Assembly: GCA_051294375.1 (NCBI GenBank)
Contig: CM119263.1
Location: 26,679,130-26,743,129, forward strand
Direction of reading: 5' to 3'
DNA from: Paraspadella gotoi
Lineage: Eukaryota > Chaetognatha
DNA: 64,000 nt
Shown piece by piece: positions 1 through 10,914 of this stretch. The first letter of the stretch is position 1, and every line of letters starts with the position of its first letter. The notes under the pieces are model-generated. The model made no database searches. It was not told the DNA's origin and saw only the letters and a list, made by a program, of their open reading frames with translations. The translations under genes were made by a program, and so were the position numbers.

Positions 1-470
1 GACTACATAATATGAAAATAGGTTTTAAAAGCTTTTAATAGAATTCAAGCGCCTCAAGGATTCCAAATTTAGAATTCATCCATCCCATTCATATCCATAT
101 CTTTAAGAATTAGGTTCAGCCTTTCTTTCCTTTCTTTACCAATTTTCTGTCTTCACAACTATCTTCTATCTCCATCACAATCTTCATTAAACATAATTCT
201 CTCTTTATTCCTTTTCATTTTCTCTCCATCGCATGAATGCCGCAACGACAATGAATTACGTATTCTTTCGGAAAGAAAGCGAGTTTTTGGAAGGAGAAAA
301 GAGGAAAAAGACAAAAAATATAAAAGGAAAATAAAGAAGGAGAAAAGGAGAGAAAGAAATGAAAAGAAAGAGAGAGCGGGAAGAAGCCTTTTCTCCTCAA
401 AAACCCAGAGGAAATTATCCCAGGCAACAAAGAGACCTCAGATCTATATAGATCGAATAATTATGCGTGA
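1..470. other. Gene-free AT-rich flank
   Basis: AT-rich sequence followed by a purine-rich stretch (about 280-380) whose complement gives a hydrophobic Phe/Leu/Ser ORF of 71 codons. That ORF follows from base composition and has no splice or start signal. Nothing else is supportable here. Confidence 0.5.
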
Positions 471-475
471 GCGCG

Positions 476-476
476 C

Positions 477-562
<86 letters not shown>

Positions 563-579
563 CTCTCTCTCTCTCTCTT
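476..579. repeat. (CT)n microsatellite
   Basis: About 100 bp of CT dinucleotides with a few CTT/TTC interruptions. Translation gives Ser-Leu repeats in every open frame, so ORFs across it are not genes. It is the first of more than thirty CT/GA tracts in the window. Confidence 0.95.
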
Positions 580-863
580 CAACTAACTCACTCACGCTTT
601 TGGTTGCCTTTGTTTACACTGGGCTCCAAAAAATTTAAAAATTCCGGTGAAAAAAGAGAAGAAGAAAAGTTAATACTGTAGTTGAATTTTTAAAATTATC
701 AAGAGAAAACTTTCCAAAAAAAAAAGGAAGATAGAAAAAGCTAAAAAAAAAAAGGGAAAAAAGTGCAAAAGAGCATCAAGGGATAAAAGTTTACAGCGAC
801 AGTTAAAATTTGAAATAAAATTATGATTTAAAGAAGAAAAGGTACATGGGGAAATAAATGTAA

Positions 864-1537
864 CTAAAAAGGAATAGAAAAAAAAAGGAAAATAATGTTA
901 AGACAAACTTTGAAAAGCACAGAAGAACAAGGAGGAGGAGGAAGAGTAGGAGGAGGAAGAGTAGGAGGAACAGGAAGAGGAGGAAGAGAAATCCTCCCCG
1001 ACGAAAACCTTCGGTGGCAGAATCTGACCTCTCGTGTGTCGAAACTCTTTTTCTTGCTACTCCTCCCCCTTCTCCTACTTATTTTACTCCTCCCAAACAT
1101 TCTACCCTTCTTCCTCCTAATTCTCCTCTTTGTAATTCTCCTCTAATTTGTTATTCTCCAGCTCGCCCATACAGACCAGCATCAGGCTGGCTGGCTTCAT
1201 CTCCTGACCCCAGAGCACTCCTACTACCAATTCCAACTTCAAACAAACTCCGAGCCACTCCAAAATCCCTCGCCGATTCAACTCTGCCTCAATTCAGTCC
1301 CTCCCTCCCGATGAACTCTGCCCCCTGGATGCTCTTGCTTTTCCTCCCGGGAGAAAAGGAGAGGTGGCAACTCACTCAAGATTCTGGATTCATTCTCTCT
1401 TCTTCGTCCACTCTGTCTCTCGGTGTCTCTGTCTCTCTCTTTGCTTCCTTTTTTTTTGGTCTTATTGGGGGACTCTTAATTGCGGGGACTCTTAATTTTA
1501 TTTATAAAGTATTGATTGCAATTCTTTCTTTTCATTT

Positions 1538-1573
<36 letters not shown>

Positions 1574-1656
1574 TTTTTCTTTCTTTCTTTCTTTCTTTTT
1601 TTTATATTTATCTTTTTTCTTTCTTTCTTTTTCTCTTTTTTCTTTCCTTCTTTATT

Positions 1657-1733
<77 letters not shown>

Positions 1734-1734
1734 C

Positions 1735-1778
<44 letters not shown>

Positions 1779-2036
1779 CTTTCTTTCTCATTTTCTTCCC
1801 ATCTTTCTTTCCCGCCTCCCTTTTTTTCTTTCCTCCTTTCTCTCTTTCCGGTTTCAAAAGAAAGTTTCCTTTTTCTCCGGTTTCGGTTTTCGATACCAAA
1901 AAGTCAAACTCATCCTTATTCCGTGGGTCATTCGGTTCTTCTCTCTTCTTTTTCCGGTTTCACTCACTCGAACCGATTTCACGAGAATCTATCCACACTC
2001 CTCACCGATAATTACACCTCCCAGGATAAAATATAA
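864..2036 (+). CDS. Long open frame, basic then Pro/Ser-rich, running into microsatellites
   Basis: The frame is open for about 390 codons after a TAA at 861-863. It encodes an Arg/Lys-rich block (about 918-1010), then a Pro/Ser/Leu-rich stretch (about 1014-1400, containing PARPYRPASGWLASSPDP), a hydrophobic segment (FFFGLIGGLLIAGTLNF) and finally TTTC and GATA repeats read as Leu-Ser-Phe-Ile-Tyr. The 1014-1400 part has mixed codons and looks coding; the remainder is low complexity. There is no ATG before 1311, so it would have to be an exon, and no clear acceptor is visible. A competing frame with a true ATG at 895 encodes a Gly-Arg-rich (RGG-like) start. Pyrimidine-rich DNA lacks stop codons by composition, so this is weak. 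Family not recognised. Confidence 0.2.
1535..1640. repeat. (TTTC)n array
   Basis: Imperfect CTTT tetranucleotide repeat immediately before the GATA array. A further short TTTC block follows the GATA array at 1754-1790. Confidence 0.9.
1659..1753. repeat. (TATC)n / (GATA)n tetranucleotide array
   Basis: About 23 copies of the ATCT/GATA unit with one variant copy near 1731, flanked on both sides by (TTTC)n. Because four-base units change phase every copy, all frames read Ile-Tyr-Leu-Ser. Confidence 0.95.
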
Positions 2037-2379
2037 CTCGTCTATTTGAAAACTAAACGTGATTTTCGTTTGTATTTGTAAAACATATCTAAAGCTTTAT
2101 GCTTGGTACTTGGCAAATATTGAAACGTATTTTTTTGGAGGGCTTTTTCTTTAATGTTCTAAAATCCCCCGCTTAGCTTTATCTTATTCTAGTAGACAGA
2201 GTTAGTTTTCATTCAGAATGGAAAAATGACAAGGTGTTAATAACAGGAAAAAAAGACTAAATATATTTATATTTATTCTCTGTTGACATAAATGACAAAA
2301 TGAGGAACTGGTCGGAAAAAGAGAAGAATTGGGCGAAGAGGTAATATGGACAATTGGATCACGAGAGGCTCGTTCTTCA

Positions 2380-2380
<1 letters not shown>

Positions 2381-2450
<70 letters not shown>
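2381..2450. repeat. (CT)n microsatellite
   Basis: CT dinucleotides with CTCC and TTC interruptions; no coding meaning. Confidence 0.9.
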
Positions 2451-2452
<2 letters not shown>

Positions 2453-2791
2453 CTCATCCTCTTCTCTCCTCCCTTTTCGCCATTTTTCGCCCGGCCCTCG
2501 GTTTCCTCTCAGTAATTTATTATGACGGTGGTTTTTTTCCTCCAATGATGCGTTATCATTGGAATTTCATCATCTCTCTGTTCATCAACTTTTCTGTTTG
2601 TTTTTTTTTTTTTCTAATTTTTTCTTTTTTTTACGACTTCATCTCCGAATTGATTTTCTTTTTTTTTTTTTTCGATACGATTAGTCGACAGGAAGTTTGA
2701 TTTAATTCGCTTCGAGTTCGTTTAAATCGATTTCTGTACAGTTAAAACTGGCAAAGACGTTAACGATTGGCGAATGAAGTCAGGAGACTGT

Positions 2792-2901
<110 letters not shown>

Positions 2902-3139
2902 ACCATTTTCTTATTCATACTTTCTCCTTTCTATGTTTCACTTCCTTCATTCTACGTATCAAGATTGTCTATATCGCTTTTGTCGATAATGTTCACTGTT
3001 CACTGTTCAATGACTGTCAGTTTTTTTCACAAACAAATATTTCCTTTTTTTGTCTCGATCAAATTTTTTTATTTTTTTTTCGTCAAACGGATTCAAATGT
3101 GATTCCCTTTCGGCGTCTCTGGTGAAAAGTTGTTCAAAA

Positions 3140-3400
3140 TCTCAATCACGTGACGCTAAACTACGCCACCCGATTCTACGAGCGCTGATTTCCGGACTTC
3201 GCCGCCAGCTGGCGCCAACGACACATCAGGGTTCCCTTCAGGTCGCCGCCGTTTCACCCTTTCCAAAAGTCACTTCCGGCGCCCCTTTAGCCGCTATCTA
3301 AAACGTAGTAGCCCCCGGACACCGCCACAGCCTCCGCAGAGAAAGCAGGCTTCAGCAGCCTCCGCAGCCGCTGCAGCACCTTTAGCCTTTGCCTTTTCGC
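3140..3400. promoter_or_regulatory. CpG-dense promoter-like island
   Basis: GC- and CpG-rich patch between AT-rich flanks. It carries a CACGTG E-box within TCACGTGAC (about 3148), an ETS-like CACTTCCGG (about 3270), TTTCCGGA, repeated GGCGCC cores and a CAGCCTCCGCAG repeat at about 3335-3380. This composition is usual for a constitutive metazoan promoter or 5' UTR. Direction is not resolved, and no first exon with a convincing ATG follows on either side. Confidence 0.35.
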
Positions 3401-3711
3401 CGTTTTCTGACTTGGTTGTTTTTGGCTCATCTTAGTTCATCATCTCTGTCCCCTCTCGGCCGCATTCTGAGCTATCTCTCTTGCCTTACTTTTTATCCAT
3501 CTTCACACTCGCGTCTTCACATTATTTCGCTCCATTCTCCATTTTCCTCCCTCCTTTACAGAGTCTCGGTTGTAAAACCTTACTCGTGCCTTACCGTCTC
3601 CTCCACCTTCGCCCGCCTCTCCCTCGTCGCTTATTGCATATCCGTTGGCATCGAATCGCGTTTATTGCTGAGAGTCGAAAAACGTCGAAAAAATGCGGAC
3701 TGCGAATGGCG

Positions 3712-3722
3712 CTGAGAGAGAG

Positions 3723-3801
<79 letters not shown>

Positions 3802-3929
3802 AGAGATAGATAGAAACTGCGAATGGCTCTGAGAGATCGTTAATGGGAAGGATCAAATTTTGGGTGGAGGAGGGCAAAAGGGTAAGAGAGAGAGAGAGAG
3901 GAGAGAGAGGAGAGAGAGAGAGAGAGAGA

Positions 3930-3976
<47 letters not shown>
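3712..3976. repeat. Two (GA)n tracts separated by about 70 bp
   Basis: GA dinucleotides at about 3712-3812 and 3883-3976. The phrase CTGCGAATGGC occurs before each tract's unique flank (about 3700 and 3816), so the second tract may be a partial duplication of the first. A (GACG)n run lies at about 4029-4048. Confidence 0.85.
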
Positions 3977-3977
<1 letters not shown>

Positions 3978-3989
3978 CCAGACCAATAG

Positions 3990-4780
3990 GTAAATCTAGA
4001 GTATAAAAAAACCTGACAGATAGACTGACAGACGGACGGACGGACGGAACGTCTTAAGCCGGCGGAAAATCGAAAGATTCCGAATTTGACAAATGGATTT
4101 AGTTCGTGGAGTCTGAAGTCGGAAGGGTAAAAAAGTCTTGAAAGAAGTGGAGAGACGAATCGCGGAAAATGGAGCAAGGACGGGTAAGTGGAGCAGGAAG
4201 CAGGGCTCAATCAGCGATTCCCCATGAAGATAGTTGCGGGGATTCCCACAGTGGTTAAAAAATAGCAGACTTGAGAATAGTTGAAACTGTCCTTTATGAC
4301 CCGATTTTCGGCTGTTTTTGAGCGGCATGTAATACTTGTGGAAGGCGACACGGAGAAGGGGAGCGAGGCGGGAAGGGTAATTGAGTGAAGAGGAGTGAAG
4401 AAGAGTGGTACGGGAAAGGGATGGGACACGGAGAAGGGATCGAGGCGGGAAGAGGAACAGAGGGGAAGAGTATTTTAAGATGTGACGGAATGGAAACGTG
4501 AGAGGATTCAGATTTTAAAGGGAACAATGGACCATTGGGGGAGAAGGGAACTGGGAACGAGGCCGGACACTTGACCTGTCATTGTCTGACGGGGAAAGGG
4601 ATTGAGGCGAAAAGTAACATGGGTGCCAAAGGAGCCGGGGGCGGAAGTCGCGATGGGAAGGGAAACCAGGATTGAAATGGAATGAAGAGGATTGAAATGA
4701 AGAGGATTGAAATGGAAGAGGATTAATAATGCAGAGAGAGGTGAGTCGGACGTGACACGTAGGAAAACGTTTCTGGAGAG
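3990..4780. other. Purine-rich gene-free stretch
   Basis: GA-rich DNA with diffuse repeats of GGGAAGGG, GAGGCGGGAAG and ATTGAAATGAAGAGG (about 4670-4725). The complement reads as Ser/Pro/Phe-rich open frames of up to about 110 codons with no start context, treated as compositional. Confidence 0.5.
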
Positions 4781-5541
4781 GACTCCTACTTCTCTCTAAG
4801 TTTTATCTTTTCCTTTTTAATGTCTTTTTTTTTTTTTAAATCCCTTTTCCCGATTTTCTCTTTTGTTTTTACGCCGACCGCTCTATTCTCTGTTTTCGAA
4901 CCCGCCTTACCCCTCTCACCTTTCTTACTTCTCTCATACTCTTACCTTTTCTTTTCTGCAATGCTGAAGGAAAGGAATGTCAACTTCAATGACGATCGCC
5001 TTCTTCTTTTCTTTTTTTTTTTTCTTTTCTTTTCTGGCGGAGAAACGTGTCGAAGATTGACCCTTTCTCTTTTTTCTCCTTTGTTTGGCCTTGTACCTTT
5101 CACTTTTTTCTCTTTATTGGCCTGGTTCAATTCGTTTGTTCTTTTCTTTATTGTCTTTCCTAATTTGTTTTTTCTTCTGGGTCATAATTGGCTTTATTGA
5201 GTTTTTCATGTATAATTTTTTTTTTATTTTTGAGCTAGAATATCCCATTAAATTCAAAAATTCGACTGACTATATCTAACTATAAATACTTTACTAGATT
5301 TGATTTTGACGTCAAAAGAAAACATCCGCTCATTGTTTTCTGCTCGACTTCAAAATCGCTTTTCTTTGTTTCCAATCAACTTTTCTTAATTAGCCTCCCC
5401 TGACCCGAGCTCGGCCTTTTTCTCAGAGCTGTAAATTTTTTAGTGGAGAAATGAGCAAAACTTCGGCCACATGTTCCACGTTTCCACAGGAGCTCATTTA
5501 AGATGATGTAAAAGATTCACAGCGGTAGGTCTCGGAAGGGA

Positions 5542-5544
<3 letters not shown>

Positions 5545-5621
<77 letters not shown>
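5545..5621. repeat. (GA)n microsatellite
   Basis: Near-perfect GA array of about 38 units, followed 110 bp later by an interrupted CT array (5731-5824). The pair is in inverted orientation. Confidence 0.95.
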
Positions 5622-5627
<6 letters not shown>

Positions 5628-5730
5628 AAAAAAGAAGAAGAAATTTTCTTGAAATTTTTTATCCGTCCACGCTTTGGAAGTGGTTCATGAATTTAGGAAA
5701 TTCATGAAGTCTGCTGCTTTCCGCCCGCGC

Positions 5731-5768
5731 TCCTCTCTTCTCTCTCTCCTCTCTCCTCTCTCTCTCTC

Positions 5769-5823
<55 letters not shown>

Positions 5824-5824
5824 C
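5731..5824. repeat. Interrupted (CT)n microsatellite
   Basis: CT dinucleotides with regular CTCC interruptions, inverted relative to the GA tract at 5545-5621. Confidence 0.9.
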
Positions 5825-5899
5825 CCGCATATTTATGTGTAATTCAGGTTGACTCTCGCCGACTTGAGCGACCTCTGTTTCGACCTTGGGTCGGTCACT

Positions 5900-6900
5900 C
5901 CGTCTTCCATTACGAATAACACTTTACTTTGTACCCCTCTACCCCCAAAAAATCACCTCGCCCTACCTCACCCATGCCCTGCTCCTCCTTTAATTCCCGT
6001 TTCCTCGCGTCTTGACCTTTCCCGCTTTCACCCACCGTGACCGGCAATTTCGCGGTGCATGATGAATTTCCGGGAAGCCCCAGATGTGATTTTCGGTCGC
6101 AATTGGCTTTTGATGGACACTTGCTCGGTCTGACCCCCCAAGGGGGGGAGAGGTGAAAGAGGGATGGGGAGGAGGCGGATGACGAGGAGGGGGGAACTTT
6201 GGAGTGAGGATGGTAGTTTTATTAGTGATGAAACTGTGTACTAGGATCCCGGAGAAAAAGAAAAAGAAAAATATTTATATTGATAATAATGTTTCATTTC
6301 GCATCGCTTGCTGCCGAAGTCGACGAAACGGAAAAGAAATTAAATATTTACAACATATAAACGATTCAGATTTGCGGAAAACAAAAACAACAAAAGAGAA
6401 AAAAAACAAATATCGGAAAACATGGGGAGGAAAACAATGAAAAAAAAAACGAAATGAAGATTAAAAAAGAAAGATATTGAAAAAAAAATGAAGGAAAATT
6501 CGATGTCGTCAGGATTAAACTAAAGGCGATATTTTTAAAATAAATTAAAAGAAAAACAACGAAGAAGACCTAAGGAAAATAAAGGAAGGAAAAATTTTAA
6601 TCAAGTTTTATAAAAGTCGGTTAAAAAAAAAATAAAAACGAGAGGAAATAATAAATAAGAGGGAAGATAACTAATGTTCATTGTTCAAGAAGATAAGAAA
6701 AAGACAAGGGGAAGGAAGAAAACAATTTCGAAGAAGAGAGAAAGAAAAAAAGAAAAGAAGAAAAACAATGGCCGTGGAGCGAAGAGAGAGAAGGAGAGCC
6801 TCGCTAATGGCGCGAACTATATTAAGCGCGAGCCGAGAACCGTTCCCGAGGCTGCAATGACTTTCTGATCGATTTCCGGGAAAAGCTTCTCTCTCTCGCC
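5900..6900. other. Gene-free region
   Basis: C-rich then A-rich DNA. A G-rich run lies at about 6138-6200. An A/G-rich stretch (6250-6770) gives Lys-rich open frames typical of composition. A short end-of-ORF at 6790-6868 (ANGANYIKREPRTVPEAAMTF then stop) reads plausibly but has no supporting signal. Confidence 0.4.
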
Positions 6901-7216
6901 CCGGGAAGAAGTTGCCCGGGGGTATCCACTGTAATACTGTAATACTGTCATAACATACGAAATATAATGCATTTGGTTACGATACTATTAGCTTTGTAAC
7001 TTGTTTCACTTTTTTTATATGAAGGACAAAGCGAGGTACATTCAATTTCGGAATGCAAAGCAGGTAATACGTAATTCTGCGCCGCATTTGCGAGGCCTAA
7101 TGGCGGCCTTGTCAAGGTGCCGGCCTAATTTACTTTCCTCTTTTTTTTCCGTCAAATTCTGTCAACTTTTTTTCCATGGCTTGCCTCATTAGCACTTGTT
7201 TTGACCTTAACCTTCT

Positions 7217-7218
<2 letters not shown>

Positions 7219-7295
<77 letters not shown>
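7219..7295. repeat. (CT)n microsatellite
   Basis: Near-perfect CT array of about 38 units. It is paired with an inverted GA array 140 bp downstream. Confidence 0.95.
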
Positions 7296-7298
<3 letters not shown>

Positions 7299-7434
7299 CT
7301 TTTCTTTCTTTCGCTCTTCTTTTCCCTTCATCTTGTCGCTGAAATATGAATTTGCATAATTCTATTGAAATCTACAGAGGATGATTTTAGGAAATGAAGT
7401 TAGCAAAGTAGTAATAAGAGAAAGAATAAGAAGA

Positions 7435-7437
<3 letters not shown>

Positions 7438-7518
<81 letters not shown>
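7438..7518. repeat. (GA)n microsatellite
   Basis: Near-perfect GA array of about 40 units, the complement of the CT tract at 7219-7295. The two could pair across a loop of about 140 nt in a transcript. Confidence 0.95.
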
Positions 7519-7521
<3 letters not shown>

Positions 7522-7810
7522 AGAGTGAGACGGAGAAAGCATTAATTTAGCGGCGCCAAGAAGGTTTTCTCTTTTTTTCTTTCATCTTTTTTTTCTGCCG
7601 CCCGAAGTGAAAAACAATTGCTTTGATTAACCTTAGACGAGAACGAAGCCAGGGGGAACAAATTGGCTGTGGAAAAAAAATAGAGGGAAGGAAAAAGGAG
7701 GCAGTAGGTGTGTTGAATGAGGAGTGGAAGAAATGGAATATTTGTGGAAATTGGAGAATGAGTAGTGGAAGGAGTTGGTGAAGGAAGGAAGGATGGAAGG
7801 AAGGAAGGAA

Positions 7811-8113
7811 NNNNNNNNNNNNNNNNNNNNNNNNNNNNNNNNNNNNNNNNNNNNNNNNNNNNNNNNNNNNNNNNNNNNNNNNNNNNNNNNNNNNNNNNNN
7901 NNNNNNNNNNNNNNNNNNNNNNNNNNNNNNNNNNNNNNNNNNNNNNNNNNNNNNNNNNNNNNNNNNNNNNNNNNNNNNNNNNNNNNNNNNNNNNNNNNNN
8001 NNNNNNNNNNNNNNNNNNNNNNNNNNNNNNNNNNNNNNNNNNNNNNNNNNNNNNNNNNNNNNNNNNNNNNNNNNNNNNNNNNNNNNNNNNNNNNNNNNNN
8101 NNNNNNNNNNNNN
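7811..8113. other. Assembly gap (303 N)
   Basis: Run of 303 N, preceded by (GGAA)n and followed by GGAAGAAGG, so a GGAA tetranucleotide array probably caused the break. The long ORFs crossing it are artefacts of unknown bases. Confidence 0.98.
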
Positions 8114-8539
8114 GGAAGAAGGCGAGTGAACAAATTGAAACGCGTGCAAAAGGAGACAAAATGTTTTTACCAAAATCTTAGCCGAAAATTCCATTTTTTT
8201 AAGCAACGAAAATAAAAACGCGCTAAGAGACGTTTGTCGTAACGAAGAGATAAAGCCAAAAGACAGACAAAGTCAAAGAGATAGAAATATATAACTAGAA
8301 ACAAAGAGAGACGCACAAAATTGAAAATATAGGAAATACTGTAAGTCGTAAAATATTAGTTCCGCTGCAACCATACTTTACGGCCCGCTCCTCTCCAACC
8401 CTCATGGAAAGGATAGCCACCCCCCCGTTGAAACGTCCACCTAACCACCATCCCACCAAACCACCACCCTCTCCTACCCCTTAAACCCCTTCAATGAAAT
8501 CAGCGAATCCGAAGCGAGGATTCTAAATTCAGCCTTCGG

Positions 8540-8745
8540 CCAGTTGGCAATTAGCCTCGGCCGAGTTGCGCCCGCGCCGGGCGCCGCCCGCCGATGGAAC
8601 TAGCGAGGGCGGCGTCAATCCTGGGCTCGTCAGCGGTTGTCACGGGCGTGTCGGAGGGACGGAGCAGCGGGGCGCCCGATCCGTACGGGTCGGTGACGGT
8701 CACGTGACACCGGCGGTGACAGTGATTGGCCTGAGAGAATTTTCC
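8540..8745. promoter_or_regulatory. CpG island with E-box and CCAAT motifs
   Basis: Very CpG-dense GC-rich patch. It contains GCCCGCGCCGGGCGCC near 8569, GGTCACGTGACACC near 8696 and GTGATTGGCC near 8722. It competes with the coding interpretation of the same bases. Confidence 0.35.
8551..8730 (-). CDS. Candidate terminal exon in a CpG island
   Basis: On the minus strand an acceptor-like ATTCTCTCAG ends at 8731. The frame then runs 59 codons (including VTVTDPYGSGAPLLRP and PVTTADEPRIDAALASS) to TAA at 8553-8551. About four fifths of third positions are G or C, and Pro/Ala/Asp usage looks protein-like. No family recognised. The same bases form a CpG island with GTCACGTGAC and GATTGGCC (inverted CCAAT), so it may instead be promoter DNA; the plus strand is also open. 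Family and upstream exons are unknown, and the 46-bp tandem repeat lies just upstream on this strand. Confidence 0.22.
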   Translation of the reverse strand, partial: ANHCHRRCHVTVTDPYGSGAPLLRPSDTPVTTADEPRIDAALASSIGGRRPARAQLGRG

Positions 8746-8761
8746 CTCTTTTTTTGTGACG

Positions 8762-8899
8762 TCGATGTCTGTCAACTGTGTCAAGTGGCGGAGACATGAC
8801 GTTCTTATCGATGTCTGTCAACTGTGTCAAGTAGCGGAGACATGACGTTCTTATCGATGTCTGTCAACTGTGTCAAGTGGCGGAGACATGACGTTCGTA
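8762..8899. repeat. 46-bp minisatellite, three copies
   Basis: Copies start at 8762, 8808 and 8854 and are nearly identical: one G/A change in AAGTGGCGG versus AAGTAGCGG, and minor differences at the end of copy 3. The unit contains TGTCTGTCAACTGTGTCA and GAGACATGACG. At 46 bp it shifts frame every copy, so it is not coding. Near-identity suggests recent expansion. Confidence 0.95.
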
Positions 8900-9148
8900 T
8901 CTTTGTCTCGTCGTCGATAGCTATTTTCAAATTCTCTCTTTCTCTCATATTTTCTTTCATTTGTAGCTTAAGTCAGTTACATTGTAACCATTTCGCTGCT
9001 GTCAGTCGTCCATGCCTTCCCCAGCGGGATTATCCGTTAGGATCATTTTTTCCATATTTCTTCACAGTAGCAGTCAGATTTTAAAATATACTATTTTTTT
9101 GTATCAGGACCATCGCGTGTACTACATATATATTAATATGTGTATTAA

Positions 9149-9189
9149 TATGAAATAAATAAATAATACTATTATTTATTTATTTCATA
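9149..9189. repeat. Perfect AT-rich hairpin
   Basis: Arms 9149-9167 and 9171-9189 are exact reverse complements (19 of 19 bases, TATGAAATAAATAAATAAT on the left) around a 3-base ACT loop. Part of the symmetry follows from the ATAA tetranucleotide content. Cruciform or RNA hairpin potential; no terminator claim is made. Confidence 0.85.
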
Positions 9190-9248
9190 GCGAATTACGT
9201 CATCTTCGCTTCAGTTCTATATATTTTTTTTTGTAGGAAAGGTCCCTG

Positions 9249-9360
<112 letters not shown>

Positions 9361-9399
9361 ATCTAATAGGATTTCGTCCCGCGAATACGAAACGAAATA

Positions 9400-10240
9400 A
9401 AGCGATTAATAATCTCGTTAACGAAAGGCAAATGGACGACGGCGCACGAGAAATAAGTCATTTTCATTGCACCCTAACCGTCGTCACCGCCGAGTTTTCA
9501 CCCTCAGTCTTTCTCCAATTTATAAAAGTAACGGAACGATAAGTTTTTGATCTAGCTACATATCACGGTTACCTCCTACGTGACCTTCTTGTGACTTTCG
9601 TTTGATCAGCTTTGCAAAGTTAAGCCCAAAGTCATCAGTTCATCCCAACTATTTTCAGCTACTTATCTAAATCCAAAAGCAATTAATTAATCTGTAATCT
9701 TTTAAAAACTCTCAAGTTAAATCTGTAATCTGTAAACTCTCCTCAAGTTAAACCACTATTCAAAATTCCTCTCCCATTCCTCGCCACACGCCCCACAATT
9801 CCCTCCCACATACGCCGCCACGCGGCCACGCCCATCGTCACGCTTCGTCCGAGTCTCTTGTCCGAAATGATTGCGAACAGCGTCCCCTGCCGCCCAAGAA
9901 TTCAATCACGGGCGACACGGGCGCTTTTTCCTTTCGTGATTGTAATCGTCGAACTGCGGCGAATCTCCGTCCCCCGTTACCCTCTCCCCTTTCTACCGCC
10001 AACCTCTCGCCACGCCCTCTTTTTCGCTCACCGCGTCACGAAGGTCGGACGCACGTTTTTGAGGTCCCGCGTTGGACGACGGTTAATCGAGGTCCGAGGC
10101 GGAGCGAGAGAAGGAGACTCGTAAAAAGGGGATGATCAATTCTTGGAAGGGAGGAGAGGCGGAAATGGGTGGAGCGATACGGCGAATTTTCTTATATGAA
10201 AAAAACAAAACAAAACAAAAAAACAAACAAAAGATTTCGA
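9400..10240. other. CpG-rich region without an assignable gene
   Basis: Moderately GC-rich DNA with CpG-dense patches (about 9780-10130) and an A/C-rich (AAAAC)n run at about 10199-10230. A plus-strand frame is open at 9858-10124 but starts at TTG and is arginine-rich; no splice signals support it. Confidence 0.35.
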
Positions 10241-10307
10241 GTAGGCGGACACCGATGAGCTGATCAGGTTTCGTTCCAAAGAATATCCCTCGGCCGAGAT
10301 TGATTAC

Positions 10308-10396
10308 CGGTTGGCGTCGCCGAGGAAGCTGCCGTCTTTGCCGCGGCTGACGCCGCTTTCGCGTCCTCGGAAATTAAAGCGAAACCAGAGGCTGCG
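10308..10396 (-). CDS. Candidate internal exon (Ala/Ser-rich), strand uncertain
   Basis: On the minus strand the acceptor AAAATCTCAG ends at 10397 and the donor CCAACCG/GTAATC lies at 10308/10307, enclosing 89 bp. The open phase reads ALISEDAKAASAAAKTAASS. On the opposite strand 10251-10401 is also open and looks protein-like (DELIRFRSKEYPSAEIDYRL), so one of the two is a shadow or both are non-coding. GC-rich third positions are seen in both. Family not recognised. It lies just outside the left arm of the palindrome. Confidence 0.15.
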
Positions 10397-10565
10397 CTGA
10401 GATTTTAGACTCTAATCAATGGCCCATTAGACGATGGGACGGTGGATTCAGGAGAGAAGAAGGGCTAACGATTAAACATCTGTACCTCGTGATGAACCGC
10501 GAGCTGTTTAGTCCGAAAATTTAGACTGGCTTAACAACGACGAAGCTGCCACTAAATATTGCGCC

Positions 10566-10914
10566 ATGAATTTAAAAGAAAGATAAAAAGACATCGACCT
10601 TCCAATCTCGCTTCTCGATCTCACCGTTTCACTCGGCTCAAGATCTGTTTTCGGCGTTTCTCACAAAGCAATCACTACCGAATATCAAGGCGCAACGTGA
10701 ACCCATAAAAGTAGTGTTTTTGGTCTTTAAATCCGAATGGTTCGGACACTATCGACCCGAAGAGAAGGAACGCCAACTCGTAAAACGCATCTTGGGCCGA
10801 AATGGAAAAAAAAGACGAGTTCACTCTCACCTTTCTCTAGTGTTTTTCATCATGGGTTGCGTTCTTGCTTTCTTCTGTTTTTTTTTTCTCTCGAATTTTT
10901 TTTCTCTTTTTTGA
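10566..10914 (+). pseudogene. Left-arm copy of an uncharacterised ORF, frameshifted near its start
   Basis: ATG at 10566 (context GCGCCATGAA) is interrupted within a few codons by one extra A in GAAAGATAA (about 10576-10584). Downstream the frame is open to TGA at 10914 and contains KSEWFGHYRPEEKERQLVKR followed by a basic patch (GRNGKKRR) and a hydrophobic tail. The right-arm copy lacks the extra A. I do not recognise the family. If the indels are sequence errors the intact product would be about 115 residues with a C-terminal hydrophobic segment. Confidence 0.3.

Noticed and set aside
2301-2342. Short ORF RNWSEKEKNWAK with donor-like AGAG/GTAATA
   Set aside because: Fourteen codons, no acceptor or conserved context; chance in purine-rich DNA.
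7025-7063. Possible 39-bp exon (DKARYIQFRNAKQ) with donor CAG/GTAATA
   Set aside because: The acceptor is only TATATGAAG and the segment is too short to judge; plausible by chance.
7542-8215. Open frames of up to 219 codons
   Set aside because: They cross 303 N. Only the flanks are real sequence, and these are GGAA repeats and A-rich DNA.
10245-10290. Hammerhead-ribozyme-like CCGATGAGCTGATC and GTTTCG
   Set aside because: The CUGAUGA core and the GAAA/NUH elements are not in the required arrangement, and no three-stem fold is possible.
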